Shown here: positions 17,401 through 25,179 of the stretch, piece after piece
How the letters are laid out: every line of letters starts with the position of its first letter
Numbering within the stretch: the first letter of the stretch is position 1
Made by a program: the position numbers and the translations under genes
The notes under the pieces: generated by a model
Seen by the model: only the letters and a program-made list of their open reading frames with translations
The model's database searches: none
Told to the model about the DNA's origin: nothing
Assembly: GCF_001509475.1 (NCBI RefSeq)
Contig: NZ_LLZG01000355.1
Span: forward strand, 1 to 61,268
Source: Streptomyces regalis
GTDB lineage: Bacteria; Actinomycetota; Actinomycetes; Streptomycetales; Streptomycetaceae
DNA: 61,268 nucleotides
Direction of reading: 5' to 3'

Positions 17401-19304
17401 TCGCGGCGTCGTCCGACGAACTCGCCTTCCGGCCGGGTTACAAGACCGTCCAGTCTGCGCCGGTGCGGGACCGTGGGGTTCTCGCTGTCGGCTCCGCTGT
17501 CCTGGCTGGAGTCGGCGTTGGCGGTGGGCAGCAGAGGCAGGGTTCCGGTGGCGGCGAGGACGGTGAGGGCGGACCATTCCTCCAGCGCGGCGATCTTGCG
17601 TTCGCGCGCGTTCGGGGAGCGGGCAAGGTCGGTCTGGACGATGCGGCGGGCCTGGGCGACGGCGTCGATGACGTCGGCGGTGGCGTGGCTGGCCAGGGCG
17701 CCGTAGATGCGGGCGAAGACGCGGGTGGCGTAGAGGTCGGTGATGGAGGTCTCGGTGGCGATCACGGCCGTGACACCGCGGGCGGCCAGGCCCGCCGCGA
17801 ACGTGGGTCGTTCACCGTCGTCGGCAGCGGTGTGACAGGCCGCCAGTGCCACGACGGGGGGCGTCCGTCCTGCTGGGACAGCCTCGGTGATGAAGGTGTC
17901 GGCATCCACCAGCCGCGGTTGGCCGTCCTCGTCCTCCAGTTCCATTTGTCCAAGATCGCCGTGGCAGGACAGGTGCAGGATGTGGAATCGCTCGCGTTCC
18001 AGCGCGGTGCGGATTGCGCTGGTGGTGGCGAAGGGCACGATCCGCACCCGGGCCTTGTCCTGGCGCGCGGAGCGTACGGAGGCCAGGACATTACGCAGTT
18101 CGCGTTCGTAGTCCAGGACTTCGCCGCCGCTGCCCTCGGGCCCGGCGACCGCAACCAGGATGCGCAGCGGCCCCGGCAAGGCGGGGGGAACGTGGGCCGG
18201 GGTTCTCCGGTAGAGGGTGACGTGCGGACAAAGAGCCAGTGGCAGACCGGTTTCGGGGTGGGTGAGCGTCTCCCACGGCAACCGCCCGGCCTGCCCGTCA
18301 GCCTGCACGGCCAGCCGGACCGGTGCGTGCTCACGTTCGGCCTGCCGCAGCACAGCGGCCAGCGCATCGGCCACCTCCCCGGTGACGAACGCCTCGGCCA
18401 GCAGCCGGCCCGCCCGGTGCACGGCGGCCGCCACCGGCGCCCGGTGCGCCATCTCGCTCCCCCGGTGCACCAACCCGCCGCCAACTGCTGCGGGTGTATC
18501 TGCCGGGTCCGGCCGTGCTGCTGCGGCCCGGGCCCGGTGGGCCTCCTCCAACGCGGTGGCCAGGGCGGGCCGCACCCCGCGGTGTGCGGCCACGGCCGGC
18601 TGCGGGCCTGCTCCGGTCAGGCGCACCTGATCCGGGCCGATGTGCAGGACCAGATCGACACCGCCGGCGGGCAGCGCGGCTGCGGGCAGGGCAATGGGGG
18701 TCATGTCCTGCAAGAGAGGAACGAGGTTTTCCGTCCGGGCGATCCAGATACTGTGCTGGAGCCACCCGTCCGCACTGTTGTAGCGGGCGGACAGCACACC
18801 GATGACGTGGCCGTCGCGGGCGCGGCGGACCGGCGCACCGCTCATCCCGGGAACGACGTCCTGGGCCTTCGCACGGCCCAGGGGGACTGCGCCGTCCCGC
18901 ACCGTTCCGCCTTCGCACGTGCCCCGCGCGTCCAGGAACCGGTACTCGTGTACGTCCTCGACCTCCGGTACACCGGTGATCACTACTTCGGCGCCGGGCC
19001 GCTGATCATCGGTACGGTCCCAGCCCGGCACCGACGCCGCCAGTGCCTGCTGCGCTCGGATCACCGCCAGGTCATGCACATCGTCAACCTTCACGACGGT
19101 GCCCTCGAAAGCACTCCCGCCCGCCAGCGGGTCGACCGAAACACCCGCTCCTCGTTCACCTGCTCCTATACCGTCCAAGACGTGCCAGGCGGTGACCAGT
19201 AGCCCGGGCGCGGCCTGGAAACAAGTCCCAGCCGGAGCACCTCCACGGTCCAGAACCCTCCCCAGATACCCCGGCACCACCGGGGCCGCGGCGAGGGTGC
19301 TCAT
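14412..19304 (-). CDS. Trypsin-CHAT-NTPase-TPR conflict protein
   Basis: A 1630-residue multidomain protein. In order: a trypsin-like serine protease (catalytic His41 in VTAWHVLD, Asp78 in VHDLAVI, Ser155 in GMSGAPV); a CHAT caspase-like protease (His448 in HLSCHGD, Cys490 in LAACHTA); a STAND-type NTPase (Walker A GIGGIGKTT at 655-663, Walker B VLVSLDNFDD, arginine-bearing LLITSRF); and about a dozen TPR repeats of the QLG-x-(A/Q)QG type to the end. Such proteins are known from nucleotide-dependent bacterial immune systems, where target sensing by TPRs would trigger the proteases. Its ATG follows the Trypco1 gene's TGA by one base, so the two are translationally coupled. All catalytic residues I looked for are present, including two proteases in one chain. 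Confidence 0.88.
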   Translation of the reverse strand: MSTLAAAPVVPGYLGRVLDRGGAPAGTCFQAAPGLLVTAWHVLDGIGAGERGAGVSVDPLAGGSAFEGTVVKVDDVHDLAVIRAQQALAASVPGWDRTDDQRPGAEVVITGVPEVEDVHEYRFLDARGTCEGGTVRDGAVPLGRAKAQDVVPGMSGAPVRRARDGHVIGVLSARYNSADGWLQHSIWIARTENLVPLLQDMTPIALPAAALPAGGVDLVLHIGPDQVRLTGAGPQPAVAAHRGVRPALATALEEAHRARAAAARPDPADTPAAVGGGLVHRGSEMAHRAPVAAAVHRAGRLLAEAFVTGEVADALAAVLRQAEREHAPVRLAVQADGQAGRLPWETLTHPETGLPLALCPHVTLYRRTPAHVPPALPGPLRILVAVAGPEGSGGEVLDYERELRNVLASVRSARQDKARVRIVPFATTSAIRTALERERFHILHLSCHGDLGQMELEDEDGQPRLVDADTFITEAVPAGRTPPVVALAACHTAADDGERPTFAAGLAARGVTAVIATETSITDLYATRVFARIYGALASHATADVIDAVAQARRIVQTDLARSPNARERKIAALEEWSALTVLAATGTLPLLPTANADSSQDSGADSENPTVPHRRRLDGLVTRPEGEFVGRRREQRAWPRTVDSAATAGLVLHGIGGIGKTTLAAELVLRMQHLRPAWIHTGLTGDICVDDFFTAITDPFLPLPATPGPGQVHGQTAQRAGESGVILTRQQHTHLLQARRSDLPWQQRLRYLRNAIADTPVLVSLDNFDDNLTTTGGATPTASTTDSGTSPTPATAALEEGDVPGASQISDPNLASLLAAWVLDPGDTRLLITSRFPFPLPGHAHDALVFEHLGPLSHAETLKLAWSLSALDRLTEPELTRVWHLVGGHPRALEYLDALLNNNTARYPDITHRLAQALRRRQPPAPAPAGTSSPPHGSGRLDARLAETAALAADDVMLPELTACLSPAAYELLHAAAVYREPVDTNALPFHLGAPDENANAAIAATGQRIHDVLTTAGIPLDQPVDLDALPSALRDELAPLLAQYQQKPAPPRTRPADLDQLISECARTGLLHTDPHHSQVFVHRWTATELHRQMSQAGREHELRQTHRDAAAYWQWRAETWPQDRLADIHDRLEARHHLLQAGDVEHAADAAERACLDLQNRGAWDRARTLITTTLDQLPDHSRRRAAWILHLGIVTKGQGDPAGARRLYAQALESFQQLGDDAGTARALHQLGMTSQSQGEIGQARHFYQCSLEIKQRLGDQVGAALTHCQLGMIAHEQGDPDEARRLYTDALETFRRARDDANTARTINQLGILAQAQGDLDQALQLYGQSLQIKRQVGDEPGATATLHQIGVILQGQGRFDQARQIFRQALDINERLGNRDGIAHTLHQLGMIAHAQGDPDEARRLALEALETFQDLGNLAGAARVHGQLGNLAQTQGHPDEAHAFYAQALDAFEQLGDPVGIARVRHQLGNLAYLRGDLGEARQLCTDALATFERVRDRAAAARIHHLLGVIAETEDAPDEAHVFYAQALDAFQQLGDQGATATVYHQLGNLARQQEAWEQAVPLYANALVMFTRLQSPDTSKCLRSLAACQNALGSTLFTTALQQHTSPDTAAAVLQEMARGL

Positions 19305-19305
19305 C

Positions 19306-19704
19306 TCATGCCCCCGCAGGTCCTGAGACAGCGCCGGTGCCCGGGACGGCCGGTGCTGCGGGGTCGGCGGCCGAACCGGCAGCGCCACGGTTGTAGGTGA
19401 GCTTGACCCGCAAGGTGGCCTCACCGGCCGAGCCCGCCACAATGACGTTTCCCTGAGCGGAGAACTTCAGCCCGAACTCCACCTCCATCGCGTCCGGACG
19501 GGCCGCCCGCTGCCCCGCCCTGTCGAGCACCGCGATTGTCGAGGTAGCCACCTCAACGATCGCATTCTGAGCCCGTGCGAAGGCCTCCCGCACACTCTCC
19601 GCCGCATCACCGACCCGTGAGGTGGCCTGCGTGCCACCAGCCTGCACCGTTTCCACGAGGAGTTCCGTCTCCCCGACCTGAACCGTGATCGGCCCGCTGG
19701 CCAT
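19306..19704 (-). CDS. Trypco1 (CU044_2847-type) protein
   Basis: A 132-residue protein with an N-terminal strand (ITVQVGETELLVET), a central amphipathic helix (AESVREAFARAQNAIVEVA) and a C-terminal signature VEFGLKFSAQGNVIVAG followed by a TLRVKLTY strand. This is the trypsin-co-occurring domain 1 family, which sits next to trypsin-fold peptidases in conflict operons and is thought to be a partner or substrate of the protease. Here it is one base upstream of a gene whose first domain is a trypsin fold. The ATG at 19704 is preferred over a GTG at 19716 because GGGGGGA lies at the right distance. Confidence 0.8.
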   Translation of the reverse strand: MASGPITVQVGETELLVETVQAGGTQATSRVGDAAESVREAFARAQNAIVEVATSTIAVLDRAGQRAARPDAMEVEFGLKFSAQGNVIVAGSAGEATLRVKLTYNRGAAGSAADPAAPAVPGTGAVSGPAGA

Positions 19705-19856
19705 ACGTCCCCCCACAAGCAGTACTCACCTGATGCAACAGCCCCAGCCTAGTGACACCCGAAGTGCCCAGGTCTCAGTCTGGCAGCGCGGCAGCGGGGC
19801 GAGCCCGGCAACCGGCACGTGGGACTGCTGTAGTCGTTGATGCGTTCATGCCTGGC
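19705..19856 (-). promoter_or_regulatory. Leader/promoter region of the Trypco1-CHAT operon
   Basis: These 152 bp separate the Trypco1 start from the end of the HTH/membrane gene upstream on the same strand. A promoter could lie here, or the three genes could be one transcript. I see no strong hairpin that would end transcription between them. Confidence 0.35.
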
Positions 19857-21875
19857 TCACTCGCGGGCGGTCGTCTCTCCAGTACCGGCCTCTTCCGCGC
19901 TTGTGTCCTTCTCAGGCTGCATGGCCGCGCGTACATCGCCGAACAGGTTGATCGTAGTGATCCGGGGTCGCTGTCCGACACCGTTCAGCGCGATGATCGA
20001 CACCAGCCCCCAGATGACGGCCACCAGGCCGGCCGCGGTGCCCCGGGCGGCCTGTCCGGTCCCAAACCACGTCATCGCGACGGTGCCCACCCCCCACAGC
20101 ATCCACGTCAGCCTGGCCGCGAAGGCCCGAACGACGGTGGAGAGCACCAGCGCCAGGATGCCGAGGCCGATCCACAGGGCGTGCGCGGCCCCGGGGGTGA
20201 GCGGCAGACCGGCGGTATGGGCGTGAAGGAACCGGCTGACCGGTTCGTCGACGGTGCGCACCGCCAGACGGGCGTGGTGGCCGAGGTCGAGAGCTCCGAC
20301 GGCCTGGGCAAGGCCAACCCCGATGCCGTACAGGCCGGGTAAGACGATCGGGGTCAGGCAGATCCACATCCATGCGGGCGCCTCGCGCCATTTGCCGGAC
20401 AGTACGGTGTGGAGTTCGTCGGCGCGGCGGTCGATCCACTGCGCGTCCATCACGCGCAACCAGGGCTGCTTCTTGGCGAGTTCGGCGGCATGGTTCGGGG
20501 ACAGGTTCGGTGCACGCAGGTCGGCGGCGAGGTCGGCCAGGGCTGCACGGGTGGTGCGCCGCAGAGCCGGGTCGTAGCCCACGACGGTGATCGAGAAGAA
20601 CAGCATCGTCCAGGGGGCGGTGAACAGCCACCACCACGGGCCCCAGGAGAGGCTGGCCTGCACGCTTGCCGCGGCGCCGGCGGCGGCGAGGGCGGCGGTC
20701 AGGCAGCGCAGCGCGCGGGGGGCGAGCGTGGCGTAGGTGATGGGCAGCGGTCGGGGCAGCGTTTCGCGGCGTGCCGCCGCGCGCAGCCACGGCCACAGGC
20801 CCGCGACCAGGTGCCAGGGTTCGGCGGCCAGGACGAGCCCGGAAAGGGCGACCGGGTCGGTGATCACGATCCAGCCGGGAGCGTGCGCGGCAAGGGCTAC
20901 CAGGTGGAGCGAGGCGCCGGCGGCGGCGATCAGGCAGCCGAGCGTGCGGCCGAGCAGCGTCGTGGCGGCGTGCCAGCGCTCGCTGCGCCGCACCGTGATG
21001 TCGGTGGCGGCGGTGGAGGCCGCCAGGCCCATTTGGCCGGCCACTTCGGTGCGCAGCGCGTGGCCTTGGTCGAGGAGGATGCGGGCGGTGCGCAGGGCCT
21101 GGGCCGGGTCGGCCAGGAATGCCGCCTGGTCCAAGTCCGGGGCAGGCTGCTCCGGTTGTGGTGCGGCGGCCTCTTCCTTGATGGGGCCGGCCAGGCGGAG
21201 GAGGGCGAGTTCTTCTTCCAGTTCCAGGCAGCGGCGGCGGGCGGTGGCGGCGAGTTTCTCCGCCTCGTTGCGGGCTTGGCGGGATTCGGCGAGGTCCTGT
21301 TCGGTCTGCTTGAGCTGCTCGATGGCGCTAGCGAGTTCCTCCTGGGCCTGATCGGCGTTCTCGCTCTCCGGCGAGACGGCGGCGAGCTGTTCGATCTGGA
21401 CCCTCAGCTGGGCGTTGAGAGTGGTCAGCAGAACCACGAGTTCCTGAGCGGTGGCCAGGTCCTGTGCCAGGCGGTGGCTGTGGGCGTCGGCCTGGGCCAG
21501 GCGTCCGCGGCCCTCGGCGATGAACCGTGCGGCGGCCGGCGCGGCACCCGGCGGCGGCCGTCGCACGGCCAGGTCTCCGGCGGGCGGGTTGGTCGCCCGT
21601 TCCCACAGCCGGACCGCCCGCGTCTTCACCGCCTCAAGCTGGCCGGCTGGGGCGGTGGCCTCGACCAGTTTCAGCACCACGTCCATCGTCGGGACCGTGC
21701 CGGACAGGTGGTTGCCGATGCTTGAGCGGGACCAGTTGAGTTCCTTGGCCAGGTCGTCGTAGGTCTTGCCGGACTTCTCGCGCAGTTCCCTAAGGAACTC
21801 GGCTAACGCCCGCGCCTGGGGCGTCTCCGCCCGGATCGGGGCCGGTTTACGGCCCCGCTTTCCCCCACCCGCCAT
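19857..21875 (-). CDS. HTH, coiled-coil, multi-TM protein
   Basis: About 672 residues. The start (MAGGGKRGRKPAPIRAETPQ) leads into an XRE-like helix-turn-helix (TYDDLAKELNWSRSSIGNHL). Residues roughly 110-230 form a long coiled coil (QAQEELASAIEQLKQTEQDL). The second half has several hydrophobic helices (TLLGRTLGCLIAAAGASLHL, WMWICLTPIVLPGLYGIGV, LWIGLGILALVLSTVV), so the DNA-binding end is tied to the membrane. The ATG at 21875 with GGGGG upstream is preferred; an ATG at 21899 is the alternative. It precedes the Trypco1-CHAT pair on the same strand and may be their regulator or membrane sensor; that link is inferred from position only. Confidence 0.75.
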   Translation of the reverse strand: MAGGGKRGRKPAPIRAETPQARALAEFLRELREKSGKTYDDLAKELNWSRSSIGNHLSGTVPTMDVVLKLVEATAPAGQLEAVKTRAVRLWERATNPPAGDLAVRRPPPGAAPAAARFIAEGRGRLAQADAHSHRLAQDLATAQELVVLLTTLNAQLRVQIEQLAAVSPESENADQAQEELASAIEQLKQTEQDLAESRQARNEAEKLAATARRRCLELEEELALLRLAGPIKEEAAAPQPEQPAPDLDQAAFLADPAQALRTARILLDQGHALRTEVAGQMGLAASTAATDITVRRSERWHAATTLLGRTLGCLIAAAGASLHLVALAAHAPGWIVITDPVALSGLVLAAEPWHLVAGLWPWLRAAARRETLPRPLPITYATLAPRALRCLTAALAAAGAAASVQASLSWGPWWWLFTAPWTMLFFSITVVGYDPALRRTTRAALADLAADLRAPNLSPNHAAELAKKQPWLRVMDAQWIDRRADELHTVLSGKWREAPAWMWICLTPIVLPGLYGIGVGLAQAVGALDLGHHARLAVRTVDEPVSRFLHAHTAGLPLTPGAAHALWIGLGILALVLSTVVRAFAARLTWMLWGVGTVAMTWFGTGQAARGTAAGLVAVIWGLVSIIALNGVGQRPRITTINLFGDVRAAMQPEKDTSAEEAGTGETTARE

Positions 21876-21900
21876 CCACGCCCCCATCAGCGCATTCATT

Positions 21901-21967
21901 TGTCCTGGACATACCCAGCAATGTCCAGAGTCGACCTGCGTGAACCCTCCGTGGGCGGTGTGGACAA
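21901..21967. promoter_or_regulatory. TGTCC/GGACA operator-like repeats
   Basis: The divergent promoter region contains the palindrome TGTCCTGGACA (21901-21911), a further TGTCC near 21924 and a TGGACA near 21962. They sit directly upstream of the HTH/membrane gene and would suit binding of its helix-turn-helix or of a shared regulator of the two divergent genes. Confidence 0.4.
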
Positions 21968-22032
21968 TTCCCGGCCGCCGCACGCTCAAGGCGTACCGCT
22001 CAACCCCAACCGCCGTTACCGGGAGCTGACCC

Positions 22033-23268
22033 ATGCGCACCGCCGCTACTGCGAGCCACCGTTCCTCCGCCGTCCGCCACCCTGCCCGCGCCGTGCCCAG
22101 TGCCCGCCGCCCGCGCCCCAGGCACGGGGACATAGCCGTGGACACCGCCACAGCCCTGCTCGTCGACCTTCGCCAGGCGCCGGACAGCGTCCGCGGTTTG
22201 CCGCGCGGGCGCGCTTCCGGCCGCTACAGCTGCCTGGCGTGCGGGCAGGCGCTGGAGCTGTGCGGGCCCCGCGACCACGCCGACTTCACCGCCCGCTTCC
22301 GTCACACCCGCAACGAGATCGACCGCTGCCCGGCCGGCCCCGAGCACCTGGCCCGTGTGCGTGCCGCCGTCGCCGACGCCCAGTCGCTCGCCGAGCACCT
22401 CGTGGCCGCCGCGCCCGGAGTGCGCATCCAGGCGGCGGTGACCGCCACCGGCGCGCCGGAGGTGATACCGGTGCTGGCGCTACGGCTGGAGGCCCCCTCC
22501 GGCGTCGGCGTCATCCACCTCCCCCACGGCGACCTGAGCGACGACCAGGCCGACCGGATCCTGGCCGGCGGAGACACCGTGACGCGGCAGTGGGTCCTGT
22601 TCGACCGCCATGACGGCGCCCACTACCGCGCGGCCGGCCAAGTCCAGGTCCGGACCCGCCGACAGGACCAGCGCATCGACAAGATCAGCCCCACCTCCGG
22701 CCAGCGGCGTCTGGCCCAGGCCCAGCTCGCCGTGGCCTGGCGCGACAACGGCACGCTGCTGCTGCCCTTCGGCGGCCACCCGATCACCTACCCGCCCCGG
22801 GCCGGAGAGGACTGGAGCGGATCGGCAGCCTCCTGGCAGCGGGACTGGAAGATCAGCCAGCCCAGGCCCGCCGACGGCGCCGCCTGGTGGGGCCTGCTGC
22901 CCCTGCCCCTGCGCGCCCTGGCCGCCCCCGCCCTGCTGGGCGCCGCGGTCACCGCGATGGCCGACCTGGAAGCAGCGCAGTCCGGCCGCGAGGCATACCG
23001 GCGCGGCAAGGCCCGCGAACGCTACGCCCAGCAGCAGACCCGGCTCGTCCCCGCCCGGCCGCAGCAGCTCGCCCTCCCGCTTCCCGCCGACACCGCCACC
23101 TCCCCCGACAGCACCATCTCCGCCGCGGACCAGATTCCCCAGCTCTCCACCCAGACCCCGGCAGCTGCCGGTCTGGCGCCCGATCCCGGACCCGCCGCCG
23201 CCCCGGAAAGCCGACCGCGCCGGTGGCGGCGCTGGCGCAGGCTCCTGGCCCGGCTGCGCCTCCGCTGA
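22033..23268 (+). CDS. Zinc-motif protein with CoiA-like N-terminal region
   Basis: A 411-residue protein transcribed away from the HTH/membrane gene. Residues 65-100 hold YSCLACGQALELCG and, later, FRHTRNEIDRC (Cys67, Cys70, His91, Cys99). This Cys-x2-Cys...His...Cys order resembles the zinc-binding start of CoiA-family competence nucleases. The middle (110-250) is alpha/beta with RIQAAVTATGAPEVIPVLAL and WQRDWKISQP; residues 290-310 are hydrophobic (LRALAAPALLGAAVTAM). The C-terminus ends in a very basic tail (RPRRWRRWRRLLARLRLR), which could bind DNA or membrane. GGGAG lies nine bases before the ATG at 22033. A nuclease role is a guess; no clear D/E-x-K motif was found. Confidence 0.65.
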   Translation: MRTAATASHRSSAVRHPARAVPSARRPRPRHGDIAVDTATALLVDLRQAPDSVRGLPRGRASGRYSCLACGQALELCGPRDHADFTARFRHTRNEIDRCPAGPEHLARVRAAVADAQSLAEHLVAAAPGVRIQAAVTATGAPEVIPVLALRLEAPSGVGVIHLPHGDLSDDQADRILAGGDTVTRQWVLFDRHDGAHYRAAGQVQVRTRRQDQRIDKISPTSGQRRLAQAQLAVAWRDNGTLLLPFGGHPITYPPRAGEDWSGSAASWQRDWKISQPRPADGAAWWGLLPLPLRALAAPALLGAAVTAMADLEAAQSGREAYRRGKARERYAQQQTRLVPARPQQLALPLPADTATSPDSTISAADQIPQLSTQTPAAAGLAPDPGPAAAPESRPRRWRRWRRLLARLRLR

Positions 23269-23277
23269 AGCGCCGAG

Positions 23278-23322
23278 CCGGCATCCCGGCCCCCGGCGCA
23301 GTGCCGGGGGCCGGGATGCCGG
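23278..23322 (+). terminator. Perfect 20-bp-stem terminator
   Basis: The 20-nt arms 23278-23297 and 23303-23322 are exact reverse complements around the 5-nt loop GCAGT, starting 10 bp after the stop of the CoiA-like gene. There is no T-tract, as usual in Streptomyces. This is the strongest hairpin in the window. Confidence 0.85.
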
Positions 23323-23569
23323 CACACGTCCGGCCGCTCACGCGCGGTGATGTCCGGCGCCATCGCCACCTGGACCGTGGCGGGCCGTACGGGAACAGCG
23401 GATCGAAGACCCTCGGCCGGTACACCGAGGCGCCATGACCTGACCGGGCGGCTGACGCAGCCCGCGCGCGGCACGAGCGCGCCGTAGGCCGCCCCGCACA
23501 GTCCGTGCGGCGGCATGGGCAGGCGTCCCACCGTAGATACGCCAATCGGCTTGCACCACACGGGATATG

Positions 23570-23603
23570 GGCCTCATTCTGGCCAGTTCGCCAGAATGAG
23601 GCC
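23570..23603. repeat. 13-bp inverted repeat upstream of the HEPN-like gene
   Basis: GGCCTCATTCTGG (23570-23582) and CCAGAATGAGGCC (23591-23603) are perfect inverted arms with an 8-nt spacer. The right arm ends 22 bp before the ATG at 23626 and just before the ribosome-binding site. It could be an operator, or an mRNA hairpin controlling translation. Confidence 0.65.
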
Positions 23604-23625
23604 GGAGAGGCAGGCACGAACCCGC

Positions 23626-24921
23626 ATGGACATCAAGACGCTCGAGGAGCTGCAGGCCGCCGACGAGCGCGCCCTGATCTTCACTCCCCTCGGGCTCGGC
23701 CTGATGACACCCAAGGACGCCGCCGACTTCCAACAGCGGGTGATCGCCGGGCTGCAACTGGCCGACGACGTCGCCGAGACGACGCGGCAGAAGTTCGAGC
23801 AGCTGCGTGCCGCCTTCAGCCACGGCGTGCTGTGCTACGAACTGTTCACGCTCGTCGCGGACGCGGCGCAGCTCGCGCTGGAGCAGGCGCTCCGTGACCG
23901 GTTCTGCGCCCACCACCGCGGGCAGGTCGTCGCTGTCCGGGACCGCAGGAGGCGTGAACACCGGATCACCATGACCAGCCCGACCGACTTCTTCGAGAAG
24001 ATCAGGGACATCCGCGGCCCGGAGATCCGCATGGGCGCCGCCCGCGACTGGATGCCGTTCAATGGCATGCTCACCGGCCTGCTGACCTGGGCACGCCGGG
24101 AGGGACTGCTGCGCGGGCAGCGCAACCGGAATCTCGAGCCGGTCCGCAAAGCGCTGCGGAACATCGTCGCGCACGGGACGTACCACCTGGACACCCCGGT
24201 GGAAGCCGCCAGAGCGCTGTCCGACCTCGCGGAGATCATCAACCACCTGTGGGGACATCCGACACCAGGAGGCCGGCTGTATCCCGCGCCGCTCAGTCGA
24301 AACGTGGTCGCCATCGGCTGGAGCGACAACGGTGAGAAGACCACGGTCGGCTACGCCGACCAACTGGCCGAGGCCCGCGCCGAAGAGGGGTTCACCTACA
24401 TCCTGGTCCGCGCCGTGTTCTGCCCGGGCGAAGTCACCGACCCCAATCTGCTGGAGTTCGACGCACGCAGCGCGACCACCGCCTTCCCCTCGCAGTACCT
24501 GTGGGGCCCCGGGTCTGGTGAGGAAGCCATCGTCTGGCTGGCCCGCCATCAGCCCGAGTCCGATCTGTGCGACTACCTCGACCAAGTCGTCCTCGTCCGA
24601 GTTCATGACAGCCACATCAGCCTGCCTCTGTATCCGGGCGTCGCAGCCGGACTCCCGGCAGCCGAGCAGCGCGGCACCTGGCACGCGTTGCGCGTCGACC
24701 GCGGCCTCGACGCCCTCGCCCACCTCCGGGCCCTCACCGACGCCGCGGCGGCACACACAAAGGAAGGGGAATGCCAGGCGTGCCCCGTGGATACGCTCGC
24801 GACCGGGGACCTCACGGCAGCAGTGAAGGCAGCGCGCGGCGCAGGCGCAGACACAACGCCACTGCACGTCCCGGACGTACGCACGCCCTTCGCACACTGG
24901 CTTGCGGGTTCGGCGACCTGA
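23626..24921 (+). CDS. HEPN-like protein, possible RNase effector
   Basis: A 431-residue protein not assigned to a named family. Its N-terminal ~210 residues are mostly helical, with AAFSHGVLCYELFTLVADAA near 62-81 and, after a conserved-looking ARDWMPFNGMLTGLL, the sequence ALRNIVAHGTYHLDTPVEAA: Arg178 and His183 fit the R-x4-6-H motif of HEPN RNases, and the following helix (LSDLAEIINHLWG) matches the family. The C-terminal half is alpha/beta and ends with a CxxC (ECQACPVD). HEPN domains are common toxins in phage-defence and toxin-antitoxin systems. The start was chosen at 23626 because GGAGAGG precedes it and a 13-bp inverted repeat lies just upstream. No obvious antitoxin gene is adjacent. 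Confidence 0.65.
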   Translation: MDIKTLEELQAADERALIFTPLGLGLMTPKDAADFQQRVIAGLQLADDVAETTRQKFEQLRAAFSHGVLCYELFTLVADAAQLALEQALRDRFCAHHRGQVVAVRDRRRREHRITMTSPTDFFEKIRDIRGPEIRMGAARDWMPFNGMLTGLLTWARREGLLRGQRNRNLEPVRKALRNIVAHGTYHLDTPVEAARALSDLAEIINHLWGHPTPGGRLYPAPLSRNVVAIGWSDNGEKTTVGYADQLAEARAEEGFTYILVRAVFCPGEVTDPNLLEFDARSATTAFPSQYLWGPGSGEEAIVWLARHQPESDLCDYLDQVVLVRVHDSHISLPLYPGVAAGLPAAEQRGTWHALRVDRGLDALAHLRALTDAAAAHTKEGECQACPVDTLATGDLTAAVKAARGAGADTTPLHVPDVRTPFAHWLAGSAT

Positions 24922-25017
24922 CAAGGCGTCCGGCTACAGACGATGTCCCCTCCACACGCTGGGCCCTTGCGCGCGGGCTTAGCCTCGGACGGGCCGGGGC
25001 CCGCCCGAGACGGCAGA

Positions 25018-25179
25018 TCAGCGCGTTGGCCAGGAAGCCGCGCCGACGGCGAGCGCGCACAACGGCAGCAGCGCGGCTACCGCTCGCCGCAGCGTCCGCC
25101 CGGTGGGGCGGTCCTGCAGCGAGCACTCGAACCCGCCCACCCGCAGCCGCAAGTACGGCCGCGCCGGTGTACCGCTCAC
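25018..25179 (-). CDS. Tiny membrane protein coupled to the sigma-like gene
   Basis: A 53-residue protein starting with GTG inside the stop region of the upstream gene (GTGA overlap). It begins VSGTPARPYLRLRVGGFECS, continues with a basic stretch (DRPTGRTLRRA) and ends with a single hydrophobic helix (VAALLPLCALAVGAASW). Codon bias and the overlap both support it. Small one-helix proteins like this are frequent on actinobacterial plasmids; function unknown. Confidence 0.65.
   Translation of the reverse strand: MSGTPARPYLRLRVGGFECSLQDRPTGRTLRRAVAALLPLCALAVGAASWPTR

Noticed and set aside
17100..19202. Plus-strand frame opposite the CHAT gene
   Set aside because: Antisense of intact protease and NTPase motifs; no coding features of its own.
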